From positions 3,011,575-3,075,574 of the forward strand of contig RHLH01000001.1 in the NCBI GenBank assembly GCA_003712165.1: 64,000 nucleotides of DNA, given 5' to 3'. The first letter of the stretch is position 1. Every line of letters begins with the position of its first letter. Source of the stretch: Phycisphaera sp. (GTDB lineage Bacteria; Planctomycetota; Phycisphaerae; Phycisphaerales; UBA1924). The translations under genes and the position numbers were made by a program. The notes under the pieces are model-generated. The model searched no databases. It saw only the letters and a list, made by a program, of their open reading frames with translations, and had not been told where the DNA came from. Of this stretch, positions 52,936-61,534 are shown piece after piece.

Positions 52936-53175
52936 GTCCGCCACTCCGTTTCTTCTGATCTGGTTGAGGCCGACGCGCAAAGTTTGCCTTACGCGCAATT
53001 TCCCACCAAGCCCCATCGAATCCATTCTTACTACTCAGCCGGGCGTTCCCACCACCAGACGTACGGTCCGGTGCCCGTTTGGGACGACATCTTGCGGTTG
53101 CTCGCCATCCCTGTGATATACGTATCGTCGGGGTGGTTTGGATTGCTACAAAGTCCCACACAAGCACACAAAGTT

Positions 53176-53193
53176 GTAATGTACTGATATTAC
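53176..53193. promoter_or_regulatory. A/T-rich inverted repeat before the lipoprotein gene
   Basis: GTAAT (53176-53180) and ATTAC (53189-53193) flank 8 bases, within an A/T-rich stretch that contrasts with the surrounding GC-rich DNA. GGAGGG (53201-53206) is the ribosome binding site of the gene at 53213. The site could be a promoter core with operator, but the arms are short. Confidence 0.3.
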
Positions 53194-53212
53194 TGTATTT
53201 GGAGGGATAACA

Positions 53213-54103
53213 ATGAGTTGGACCCGAGAGTTTTTTTTCTGCTCATCCTCCGCGACAGACACACAAGATGTGATTTCCCGCACTACATGCGGCTTTTCGC
53301 GTGTTTGGAAAAGAATCGGGATTCTTTTTTTCATGCTCGCCGTCGCAGGGTGTTCATCTTCCGGCCCAAAGCCCATCCCCGAATCAGAGGGGCAAAAGCT
53401 GTTCGGCGACACGAATGGCGCAACTTCGAGCAGCCAGGAATTCTGGACCATCGGACTCAAGCCGTTCGCCGGAAACAACGCAGCGCAGCTCGCGCAAGAC
53501 GAACTCTCCCGGCTCGTCCGCCTGCCCGGTCTCGATGAGGCGTTCATCCTCGACCGGGGTCAGCGCGTGATCGTCTGCGTTGGTCGACAGCCAAGCCCGA
53601 ACACCAGAGAGGCGCTCGCTCTTCTCGAGCGGGTCCGCAAGACACGCATCGACGGCGAGCGCCCGTTTGCCAAGGCCTTCTACATCCCGCCGCAGGGCAA
53701 GGCACAATCGGACCTCGATCTCAGGTCCGTGCCCGGCAAGTTCGGCGAGGACGCGGTCTACACGCTCCAGGTCGGTGTCTACGGCAGGGCCGACGGCAGA
53801 GCACCCACTCGGCGCGATATAGAAGAAGCGCGCGAGAAAGCCGTCGAAGCGGTTGAAGAACTCAGGAGACAGGGCGAGCTCGCCTTCTACTACCACGGTC
53901 CGTCGATGAGCATGGTGACCGTCGGTGTGTTTACACACGAAGACATCGACCCGGTCTTTAGCTTCGGGCTGCGGAGCCTCATGGAGCGGTTCCCCCACAA
54001 CCTGCTCAACGGTCAAGGCGTGAGCCAGACGGTAACCATGAGCGACGGCAGCCGGCAGCAGATCATCCAGGAAAGCTTCCCGGTCCTGATCCCAGAGAAC
54101 TAA
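53213..54103 (+). CDS. Lipoprotein of unknown function
   Basis: A 296-residue protein. The start has a clear ribosome binding site. The signal sequence is unusually far in: residues 1-32 are polar and Ser/Thr/Cys-rich, then WKRIGILFFMLAVAGCSSSGPKP gives a helix and lipobox VAGC near residue 46. If translation begins at 53213 the n-region is very long; a later start at 53334 would leave no signal. The mature part contains GRQPSPNTREALALLERVRK, YIPPQGKAQSDLDL and YTLQVGVYGRADGRAPT, the last resembling a repeat of cell-surface SPOR-like proteins. No family is certain. Confidence 0.6.
   Translation: MSWTREFFFCSSSATDTQDVISRTTCGFSRVWKRIGILFFMLAVAGCSSSGPKPIPESEGQKLFGDTNGATSSSQEFWTIGLKPFAGNNAAQLAQDELSRLVRLPGLDEAFILDRGQRVIVCVGRQPSPNTREALALLERVRKTRIDGERPFAKAFYIPPQGKAQSDLDLRSVPGKFGEDAVYTLQVGVYGRADGRAPTRRDIEEAREKAVEAVEELRRQGELAFYYHGPSMSMVTVGVFTHEDIDPVFSFGLRSLMERFPHNLLNGQGVSQTVTMSDGSRQQIIQESFPVLIPEN
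53309..53331 (+). other. Terminator-like hairpin inside the lipoprotein signal sequence
   Basis: AAAAGAAT (53309-53316) and ATTCTTTT (53321-53328) form a perfect 8-base stem around CGGG, followed by further Ts to 53331. It lies about 100 bases inside the coding region, in the codons for the signal-peptide helix. The stem is A/T-rich and therefore weak. It looks like an intrinsic terminator inside a gene and could be an attenuator. Confidence 0.35.
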
Positions 54104-54122
54104 AGCTTGATCAGCAAACGGT

Positions 54123-54770
54123 TTATCCCTGGATCCAGATCGCCTCGATCCGGGACGCCAGCCAGGTCTCGCCAGTTCGCTTCCACGTGATGTCCCACCA
54201 GGAGTGGTTCATGTACTCGCCCCCAGGCCCCTCGACACGGACCCGAACGAGTGTCCGCCCAGTGTTTTTGCTCTCGAGAGCGGCGCGGGTCTCGAGCACC
54301 TTGTGTGAGCTGACGAACCTTTCAGGCGAGCCGAATTGGGCCTGAGCGCGCTGAACCGCAGCGATGATCTGATCCTGCCCCTTGATGCGAGGGACGTACC
54401 TAGCCGCGACGGACGCCGCGTTGTCCGAGGGACCGAGTGAAACCGAGTCGGTCAGCACCCCTTGCAGAGCGTTGCTGTCGACGGTCGCGACCGCTTCGAC
54501 GAATTCCTCGGCTCTTTCCGCGATGACCTCGCGATCGGTTGTGACCATCGACGCCACCGCAGGCACGATCACCGCGAGCACGAGCATGATCCCCGCGGCG
54601 ATCAACGGCGGGTTTCTCTTCTGGCTCTTCATGGCCAGGCTCAGAGCGATCATGACCCCCACCGCGAGCACACCGGTCGGGATGAGCGGCGCTTCGAACA
54701 GCAGGCGCTCGAGAATCGGTGTCTCCGGGAGCGTTGGCAGTGCGCCTTCATCGGGGCCGAGTATCTGCAT
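54123..54770 (-). CDS. Two-helix membrane protein with an NTF2/SnoaL-like domain
   Basis: 215 residues from ATG 54770; earlier codons run through the divergent Maf gene and are not used. Two membrane helices (LIPTGVLAVGVMIALSLAM and PPLIAAGIMLVLAVIVPAVA) lie in the N-terminal 80 residues. The C-terminal 130 residues look like a SnoaL/NTF2-type domain: AEEFVEAVATVDSNALQGVL, DSVSLGPSDNAASVAARYVP, HSWWDITWKRTGETWLASRIE. Function unknown. It is divergent from the Maf gene with 88 bases between. Confidence 0.55.
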   Translation of the reverse strand: MQILGPDEGALPTLPETPILERLLFEAPLIPTGVLAVGVMIALSLAMKSQKRNPPLIAAGIMLVLAVIVPAVASMVTTDREVIAERAEEFVEAVATVDSNALQGVLTDSVSLGPSDNAASVAARYVPRIKGQDQIIAAVQRAQAQFGSPERFVSSHKVLETRAALESKNTGRTLVRVRVEGPGGEYMNHSWWDITWKRTGETWLASRIEAIWIQG

Positions 54771-54858
54771 CGTGTGGAGCCTACCAGCACGGATCGCCGA
54801 TGCAAACCTGTGGCGCAGGAGGTGCGCCTGTGTACGCAGAGGGCGTTGGAGACGCGCC

Positions 54859-57800
54859 ATGGCAGGGACACATCGCACGATCGCGGCCCCGGGCGAAGCC
54901 TCGCTGGACGCCTTGGGCGACAGGCTCGACAAGAACCTCGCGGCTCTGGGCGCCACCAACGCGAAGGTCGCCAGGGCCATCGCACAGTCCGAGACACGAC
55001 CAGATCTCGACTGGACGCTCGGCGGCGACGGGCTGATCTCCTGCTCGATGACAGACACCTGGGGACGCAAGACGGCGCTGGCCAGCAAGAAGAGGCCGGG
55101 CGAGGAAGCCGAGCGCTTCGCGCGACGCGTCGACATCGACAACGCGGGGGTCATCGTTGTCAAAGGCTTCGCCTGCGGGCATCACGTCCGCTCGATCCTC
55201 CAGCGGGGCAAGTCGTCCTCGCTGATCATCATCTATGAACCCGATGTCGCGCTCATGCGCGCCGTGCTCGAGAGACAGGACCACTCTGGCTGGCTGGGCG
55301 ACCCGCTCGTCGCGTTCGTGACCGACCCCGACGACGCAGCGGAGATCGGTCAAGTCCTGACGGGCAGCGAGGGACTCGTCACGCTCGGGCTCAAGTTCGT
55401 TGAGCACCCGCCGAGCGCCCGCAGGCTCGCCGACAGCGTGGACCGGTTCGAGGCCAAGGTCGCAAGCGCGGTCCGGGGCATCCGGACAAACGTCATCACC
55501 ACGCTCGTGCAGTCCGATGTCACGATGCGCAACCAGATCATGAACCTTGACCGCTATGTGCAGTCGCAGGGCATCGACGATCTGGCTGGAACGTGCGAGG
55601 GCCGCCCCGCGATCGTGGTCTCGGCTGGGCCCAGCCTGCGGCGCAACATCCACCTGCTTGAGCAGCCATGGGTGCGTCAGAAGTTCGTGATCATCGCGGT
55701 GCAGACCGTGCTCAAGCCTCTGCTCGCGCGGGGCATCAAGCCTCACTACGTGACAGCACTCGATTACCACGAGATCAGCAAGCGTTTTTATGAGGGCCTG
55801 ACCGCCGAGGACGTTGAGGGCGTGACGCTCGTCGCCGAGGCGAAGGGCAACCCCGCGATCCTCGACGCTTGGCCCGGCGCGATGCGCAGCCCGAAGGACA
55901 CGTGCCTCTCGAAGCTGCTCGGCGAGCACGACGACAACCGGGGCCCAATCAAGCCCGGTGCAACCGTCGCGCACCTGGCGTACTACCTGGCGCGACACCT
56001 CGGGTGCGACCCGGTCGTGCTGATCGGCCAAGACCTCGCCTTCACCGACGGGCAGTACTACGCCTCGGGCGCAGCGATCCACGACGTGTGGGCGGGTGAA
56101 ATCAACCCGTTCTGCACAATCGAAACCCTTGAGTGGCAGCGCATCGCCCGGATGCGGAGCAGGCTGATCCCCGCGCGCGACCACCTCGGACGCGGCGTGT
56201 ACACCGACGAACAGCTGCACACCTACCTGCTCCAGTTCGAGCGGGACTTCGCTGAGAGCGCGCAGTGGGGACAGACCGTCATCGACGCGACCGAGGGCGG
56301 CGTCGAAAAACAGGGCACACGCGTCATGCCCCTCGACGAGGTGCTCGAGTTCCACAAGGACGGCCCTGACCTCGACCTCCCGGAAGCAGTGGTAACGAAG
56401 AACGCCAAGGCGTTCGAGCGAGCGAAGAAGACCCTGCGCAAGGTGCGGGGCGATGTCTGGAAGGTCGCCGAGATCTGCCGAAAGACGAAGACAGCTCTTG
56501 AAGAGATGGCTTCCAAGCACGACGACCAGACGCTCGTGAACACGCTCATCAAGAAGGTCTACAGCTATCGTGACGAGATCGTGAAACTCGAACCCGCGTA
56601 CACGATCGTGCAGGACCTCAACCAAACGGGCACGCTCAAGCGCGCCAAGGCGGACCGGAAGATCCACCTCGCCGACCAGTCTGCGCTCGACCAGCAGAAA
56701 GCGCAGATAGAGCGCGACGCGGAGAACGCCGAGTGGCTCGGCGACGCGGCGGACCTCTTGGGCGAGATGATGGACAGCGCCATCCGGGCGCACGAGGGCA
56801 AGGCGCCCAAGATCACGCGCGAAGACCCGGCGGCTCGTGAAGACGATGAAGAGCAACTGGCCACCAAGCAGCGCGTGTGGGCGGTCATCCCGACAGATCC
56901 CTGGCGGTCAGACCTCGGTGTGCCGAGGGATCTGTCCACGCCCGTCATCGGCGACACGTCCGCTCTCCGTCTGACTCTCGAGAGGCTTGCGAGCACGAAC
57001 GAGATCGAGGGCGCCGCGATCGTCACGCACAACGTTGGCGACACCGCAAGAGCCGCGGGCATAGACCCGAGTGGCGGGACGATCGGCAAGCTCAAGATCC
57101 GGTTTATCGAGTCCGATGCGGACGCGATGCGCGAACGGCAGAGAGCCATCGCGGGCGCCCGGGCGTTCTCGCAGCGCTCCTGGCGCGGGGGCGTCGCGGG
57201 CTGGACCGTCTACGACGAAGTGTTCTACCCAGACGCCACGCTCGAAGCGCTCGATGAAACCGGCGCGGACGCGGCTCTGCTTGTCGGAGCAGACTGGTCG
57301 CTCATCGACCCGGCGCTCTGCGACGAGGCGGCATCGCGGTTCAAGAAGTTCCCGCGAACGCACAAGCTCGTCTTCAGCCAGGCGGCGGTCGGGCTCGGCT
57401 CGTGCCTGCTCGCGCGCAGCGTCGTCGAGTCGATCTGCGAGAAGAAAAACGAAGCGGGCTCGTTCGCCTCGATCGGTGCGATGCTGGGCTATCTCCCGGT
57501 GCAGCCCGCGAGCGATCCGATCGCCGGGACCGGGTGCATCCTCGTCGAGCCCGAGGTCCGTGATCTTGGCAGGCGTGTCACGCTCGACTCCGCAAGCAGA
57601 CGCACGATGATCGCCGGCGCGTTCGACAATAAATCCATCCGAGAAGCAAACGCGCTCGACATCGCGCGCACACTCGACGCGTCCAGGGAAACCTCCGCGG
57701 GCCCCGAGCATCTCGAGATCCAGCTCGTCGGGATCGACGACTCCATGATGGGCGAGGACCTCGCGGTCTCGTACATCAGGCAGGCGATCGAACTGCGCGA

Positions 57801-58467
57801 AGACGTCGCGATCACACTGAGCGCCGAGCGTTCATCGCAGGATCTCGCCGAGGTGCTCGAGCACCCGGGCGTGCTCCGGATCATCGGTGCCGCCAAGGGC
57901 GCTGGCGTGACGGCTCTGCATGTCAGAACCGCCGGGCTCACAAACCAAAACCGCTTGCTCGAACTCCCGGAGTTGGGAGTGGACACGATCAGCTTCGACT
58001 ATGTCTCCGACGCGCCGTCGACGTGCGAGCTGCTTACTGGCCGTCAGGGTTTCGCCGACGCGCACGCCGCGCTGGCGCAGCTGATCGATGAGCGCAACGA
58101 CAGGCCGAGACTCGATGACGTGCACAGCCCGTGGGTTGTCACGCGGCTGACACGGCGGGACGCGGTGTATGAGGAGATCGAGCCCTTGTACGACCGCTGG
58201 ACGATGGCAACCGGCGCCGCGGTGATCGATCCGCTCCCAGATGCCGTGGCGGGCGAACGGATCGAGCCCTTCGAGCTGCCGAGGCTCGCGGCGCGCATCC
58301 AGCAGATGACGACACTCACGGTCAAACCCGACCGGTCGACCCCCGACGGTGATCACGCACGCGACGGCATCGAGTCGTGCTGGCAGCGCCGCCTCGCGAG
58401 CATCGCCGAGCAACCCGCGGCCGGGCTCGTCGAGCACAAGAACACGCAAGCAGTGAGCTCAGCCTGA
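54859..58467 (+). CDS. Maf/DUF115 glycosyltransferase with two extra C-terminal domains
   Basis: 1202 residues from ATG 54859, preceded by GGAG at the right distance. The central part (about 90-650) is the DUF115/MptE-like Maf domain: TCEGRPAIVVSAGPSLRRNI near 250, IKPHYVTALDYHEISKRF near 300, DPVVLIGQDLAFTDGQYYA near 388. Maf proteins transfer nonulosonic acids to flagellin. From about 670 the chain resembles an SpsF-like nucleotidyltransferase (VWAVIPTDPWRSDLG, TGADAALLVGADWSLIDPAL near 800). From about 950 it resembles a radical-SAM barrel without its CxxxCxxC cysteines (LEIQLVGIDDSMMGED, ITLSAERSSQDLAEVL, ALHVRTAGL). These extra assignments rest on pattern recognition. The stop overlaps the neuA start. 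Confidence 0.75.
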   Translation: MAGTHRTIAAPGEASLDALGDRLDKNLAALGATNAKVARAIAQSETRPDLDWTLGGDGLISCSMTDTWGRKTALASKKRPGEEAERFARRVDIDNAGVIVVKGFACGHHVRSILQRGKSSSLIIIYEPDVALMRAVLERQDHSGWLGDPLVAFVTDPDDAAEIGQVLTGSEGLVTLGLKFVEHPPSARRLADSVDRFEAKVASAVRGIRTNVITTLVQSDVTMRNQIMNLDRYVQSQGIDDLAGTCEGRPAIVVSAGPSLRRNIHLLEQPWVRQKFVIIAVQTVLKPLLARGIKPHYVTALDYHEISKRFYEGLTAEDVEGVTLVAEAKGNPAILDAWPGAMRSPKDTCLSKLLGEHDDNRGPIKPGATVAHLAYYLARHLGCDPVVLIGQDLAFTDGQYYASGAAIHDVWAGEINPFCTIETLEWQRIARMRSRLIPARDHLGRGVYTDEQLHTYLLQFERDFAESAQWGQTVIDATEGGVEKQGTRVMPLDEVLEFHKDGPDLDLPEAVVTKNAKAFERAKKTLRKVRGDVWKVAEICRKTKTALEEMASKHDDQTLVNTLIKKVYSYRDEIVKLEPAYTIVQDLNQTGTLKRAKADRKIHLADQSALDQQKAQIERDAENAEWLGDAADLLGEMMDSAIRAHEGKAPKITREDPAAREDDEEQLATKQRVWAVIPTDPWRSDLGVPRDLSTPVIGDTSALRLTLERLASTNEIEGAAIVTHNVGDTARAAGIDPSGGTIGKLKIRFIESDADAMRERQRAIAGARAFSQRSWRGGVAGWTVYDEVFYPDATLEALDETGADAALLVGADWSLIDPALCDEAASRFKKFPRTHKLVFSQAAVGLGSCLLARSVVESICEKKNEAGSFASIGAMLGYLPVQPASDPIAGTGCILVEPEVRDLGRRVTLDSASRRTMIAGAFDNKSIREANALDIARTLDASRETSAGPEHLEIQLVGIDDSMMGEDLAVSYIRQAIELREDVAITLSAERSSQDLAEVLEHPGVLRIIGAAKGAGVTALHVRTAGLTNQNRLLELPELGVDTISFDYVSDAPSTCELLTGRQGFADAHAALAQLIDERNDRPRLDDVHSPWVVTRLTRRDAVYEEIEPLYDRWTMATGAAVIDPLPDAVAGERIEPFELPRLAARIQQMTTLTVKPDRSTPDGDHARDGIESCWQRRLASIAEQPAAGLVEHKNTQAVSSA

Positions 58468-59219
58468 TGGCCGGCGGGGCGGTCGCGATCGTGCTCGGAC
58501 GCGCCGGCAGCAAGGGCGTGCCGGGCAAGAACACGCGCAGCATCGCGGGCAAGCCCTGCGCCGCGTGGACCATCGAGCACGCGCAGCACACGCCGGGCGT
58601 TGATCTCATCGTTGTGTCAACCGATTCGGACGAACTCAAGTCGTTGGCGCAGAGCATGGGCGCGCACGTCGTCGACAGACCCGATGACCTGGCGGGTGAC
58701 ACGGCGACCGTTGATGACGCGGCTCGGCACGCGATGAGTTCAATCGCGGACTCGCACCCCTGGACTACCGACCCGCTCCTGCCCGTGCTGATCCTGTACG
58801 CCAACGTGCCGGTCAGACCTGCGGATCTATCCGAGCGCGCGCTGAAGCTCTTGCGGGACTCGGGTTGTGACTCTGCGCAGAGCTACGAACGAGTCGGCAA
58901 GCACCACCCCTGGTGGATGGTCAGGCTCGACGACGAGTCGGGCATGCTCTCGCCCTGGGAAGGCGATGTCCTGAACCACGGCGTGTTCCGCAGGCAGGAC
59001 CTGCCCGCTGCGCACCTGCCCGACGGCGGCGCGATCGCCCTGACAAGGCGATCGCTTATGCTCGAGATAACTGGTGTGCGGGAAGGGCCCCACGCCTTCT
59101 TCGGCAAGGACAGGCGGGGGATCGTCAGCCCAGCGGGCGCCGTCGTTGACATTGACGAGGAAGCCGACGTGGTGCGCGCCGAAATTCTCCTTGGCGGGGG
59201 TGTCAGTGCGCATCGGTGA
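58467..59219 (+). CDS. neuA: CMP-nonulosonic acid synthetase (NeuA-like)
   Basis: 250 residues from ATG 58467, whose A is shared with the Maf stop (TGATG), a case of tight coupling. It would activate a nine-carbon sugar as the CMP form. The nucleotidyltransferase motif is IVLGRAGSKGVPGKNTRSI near residue 7-25, followed by LIVVSTDSDELKSLAQSMGA and LYANVPVRPADLSERALKLL. A C-terminal part with VREGPHAFFGKDRRGIVSPA and VDIDEEADVVRAE matches the family's end. The loop GRAGSKG is a small change from the usual ARGGSKG. It overlaps neuB by 14 bases. Confidence 0.88.
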   Translation: MAGGAVAIVLGRAGSKGVPGKNTRSIAGKPCAAWTIEHAQHTPGVDLIVVSTDSDELKSLAQSMGAHVVDRPDDLAGDTATVDDAARHAMSSIADSHPWTTDPLLPVLILYANVPVRPADLSERALKLLRDSGCDSAQSYERVGKHHPWWMVRLDDESGMLSPWEGDVLNHGVFRRQDLPAAHLPDGGAIALTRRSLMLEITGVREGPHAFFGKDRRGIVSPAGAVVDIDEEADVVRAEILLGGGVSAHR

Positions 59220-60237
59220 GCAAGAGATCGGCCCCGGGCACCCGCCTTATGTGATCGCGGAGATCGGTGTCAACCACGATGGCGAGGTGTCGCGCGCACT
59301 CCAGCTCACAGACGCGGCGGCCGACGCCGGCGCAGACGCGATCAAGCTCCAGCTCTTCGAGACCGACAGGCTCATGAGCAGCGCAGCCAAGCTCGCGGCG
59401 TATCAGAAGAACGCGGGCGAGACCGACCCGCTGGCCATGCTCCGCAGGCTCGAACTCTCGATCGAGGAGATGTCGCAGGTCGTCGATCGTGCGCACGAGC
59501 GCGGCATTCACGCAATCGCGACCGTGTTCAGCATCGAGTTGGTCGTGGTCGCCGAGCGTCTCGGCTGGGACGCGTACAAGAGCGCGAGCCCGGACATCAT
59601 CAACAAGCCGCTTCTTGAGGCGATGGCGGCGACAGGCAAGCCGCTGATTGTGAGCACCGGCGCGAGCGAGCTTGATGAGGTGATACGGGCGGCGGATTGG
59701 CTCAAGGGGATACGGGATCGGTTGGCGTTTCTGCAGTGCGTGAGCTCGTACCCCGCGCCGGAAGCAGCGCTCGGTGGCATCGGCGCGATCGCGCACGCGA
59801 CGGGTTTGCCAACCGGTTACAGCGACCACACCCCAGACATCGACACCGCCTCGATCGCGATGCACGCGGGGGCGTGCATGTTCGAGAAGCACCTGACCTA
59901 CGACCGGACCGCGGCGGGGCCCGACCATGGCGCGTCGCTCGAGCCATTCGCGATGGCTGGGTACGTCGCGACAGCCAAGGCCGGTGTGTGCATCGAGCCT
60001 CCCGCCGGTGGTGAGAAGTCGGTGCTCGATTGCGAGCGCGATGTGCGGGAGGTCTCGCGCCAGTCTGTCGTGACAACACAGAATCTGCGCGCGGGGGATG
60101 TTGTTGCGCACGAGATGCTGACGATCAAGCGGCCGGGCACGGGGCTCGCGCCGTTCGAGTTGGATGAGATTCTTGGGCGTAAGGTTGCCCGGGATGTTGA
60201 GGCGGATGTGCCGCTGTGTGAAGAGGATCTAGCATGA
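59206..60237 (+). CDS. neuB: N-acetylneuraminate (nonulosonic acid) synthase
   Basis: 343 residues from GTG 59206; a G-rich stretch lies just upstream. It condenses phosphoenolpyruvate with ManNAc or a related sugar. Motifs: PPYVIAEIGVNHDGEVSRA at the start, ADAIKLQLFETDRLMS, AYKSASPDIINKPLLEAMAA, TGASELDEVIRAADWLKG, GYSDHTPDIDTASIAMHAGA and MFEKHLTYDRTAAGPDHGAS. A C-terminal SAF domain is present (NLRAGDVVAHEMLTIKRPG). The motif set is complete. The open frame extends upstream to 59074 but the family N-terminus fixes this GTG. Confidence 0.94.
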   Translation: MRIGEQEIGPGHPPYVIAEIGVNHDGEVSRALQLTDAAADAGADAIKLQLFETDRLMSSAAKLAAYQKNAGETDPLAMLRRLELSIEEMSQVVDRAHERGIHAIATVFSIELVVVAERLGWDAYKSASPDIINKPLLEAMAATGKPLIVSTGASELDEVIRAADWLKGIRDRLAFLQCVSSYPAPEAALGGIGAIAHATGLPTGYSDHTPDIDTASIAMHAGACMFEKHLTYDRTAAGPDHGASLEPFAMAGYVATAKAGVCIEPPAGGEKSVLDCERDVREVSRQSVVTTQNLRAGDVVAHEMLTIKRPGTGLAPFELDEILGRKVARDVEADVPLCEEDLA

Positions 60238-61418
60238 TCGGTCCGGGCTGGGCTGGCAACGAGCGAGAGAAGCCGCAGGCCAGCGGCGAGGGGAAGCGCC
60301 GTATCGCGATCGTGACAGGCACGCGCGCCGAGTTCGGTCTGCTCCGCCCGGTCATGCACGCGGTGCGCGACCGCAATGATCTTGAGCTCATGGTGATCGC
60401 TGCGGGTTCGCACCTCGTTCAGCCGGCCAAGACGTACTACGAGATCAAGCAGGAGTTCGACGTCATCGACTCGGTCCCGATGCAGACCGTGGGGCGCGTC
60501 GGGCGCTGGCACGACGTCGAGAGCACGGGCAAAGGGGTCTCGCGATTTGCGCGCAGCTTTGAGAGGCTGCGCCCGGATGTGGTTGTCGTGCTGGGCGATC
60601 GGATCGAGGCGTTCGCGGCTGCGAGCGCCGCGAGCATCGGGGGCATCCCGCTTGCGCACATCCACGGCGGGGACCTCGCCGAGGGCGTCGCCGACGAGGC
60701 GATGCGGCATGCCATCACCAAGCTCGCGCACATCCACTTCCCAGCAACCGAAACGAGCGCGAGCCGAATCAAAAGGATGGGTGAACCCGCGAGCAGGGTT
60801 CATGTCGTGGGCTCGCCCGCGATCGACGGGCTGGGCGGGTTCGACGCGATGGGCGACGAACAGGCGCAGGAATTCGGCGATCCGCGTGTTGTCTTTCTGA
60901 TGCACCCGATCGGCAGGCCCGACGAGCAGGAGGAAGCTGTCGCGAGCGCAGCGCTCGAAGCGATCGGCGACCGCCCGACGCTGTGCCTGATGCCCAACCT
61001 CGACCCGGGCAGGGTCGGCATCGTGCGCGCGATCGAGGCGCACGACGCGCACGTGACTGTTTGTGATCACCTGCCCAGAAGGGAGTTTGTGCCGCTGCTC
61101 AAGAGACTCGCCTCGAACGGCGGCCTGCTCGTGGGCAACAGCTCCGCGGGCCTGATCGAAGCGGGCGCAGTCGGGCTGCCCGTGGTGAACATCGGGCCCA
61201 GGCAATCGGGTCGCGAGCGTGGGTCGAACGCCGTTGATGCTGCGGGCGAGAACGCCGGTGCGATCGCCGACGCAATCGGGCATGCTCTTGAGCTTGATCG
61301 GGGATCGATCACACACCCGTTCGGGGATGGGTCCACGGGGCCCAGAATCGCGGCTGAGTTGGCGGGGGTGAATCTCGTCGATCCGGCGCTGCTCCGCAAG
61401 CACTTCGCCGAGGGCTGA
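60234..61418 (+). CDS. neuC: UDP-N-acetylglucosamine 2-epimerase, hydrolysing
   Basis: 394 residues, with ATG overlapping the neuB stop (ATGA). NeuC converts UDP-GlcNAc to ManNAc and UDP, the first step of the pathway. Seen: RRIAIVTGTRAEFGLLRPVM, VVVVLGDRIEAFAAASAASI, GGIPLAHIHGGDLAEGVADE, EAMRHAITKLAHIHFPATE, and the C-terminal GGLLVGNSSAGLIEAGAVGL with the UDP-binding GNSS loop. An N-terminal 20-residue extension (GPGWAGNEREKPQASGEGKR) precedes the core. In a legionaminic acid pathway the GDP-linked analogue would be used instead; this sequence cannot decide. Confidence 0.93.
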   Translation: MIGPGWAGNEREKPQASGEGKRRIAIVTGTRAEFGLLRPVMHAVRDRNDLELMVIAAGSHLVQPAKTYYEIKQEFDVIDSVPMQTVGRVGRWHDVESTGKGVSRFARSFERLRPDVVVVLGDRIEAFAAASAASIGGIPLAHIHGGDLAEGVADEAMRHAITKLAHIHFPATETSASRIKRMGEPASRVHVVGSPAIDGLGGFDAMGDEQAQEFGDPRVVFLMHPIGRPDEQEEAVASAALEAIGDRPTLCLMPNLDPGRVGIVRAIEAHDAHVTVCDHLPRREFVPLLKRLASNGGLLVGNSSAGLIEAGAVGLPVVNIGPRQSGRERGSNAVDAAGENAGAIADAIGHALELDRGSITHPFGDGSTGPRIAAELAGVNLVDPALLRKHFAEG

Positions 61419-61534
61419 TTACCGGACGCCTCTGACAAACGGTAACGCCTGCGCGGTTTCTTGGTCTGGTCCGAAAGTCAGCACTTCAGCGATCCGATGA
61501 CTGATCCGGACACCCGACTGAAGGAGCGACGGGC

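Noticed and set aside
52936..53030. Sigma-54-like TGG...TTGC sequence upstream of flgM
   Set aside because: The spacing between the GG and GC elements is one base short of the strict requirement.
61419..61445. TTACCG/CGGTAA dyad after neuC
   Set aside because: Six base pairs with a 15-base loop and no T-run; not a convincing terminator.
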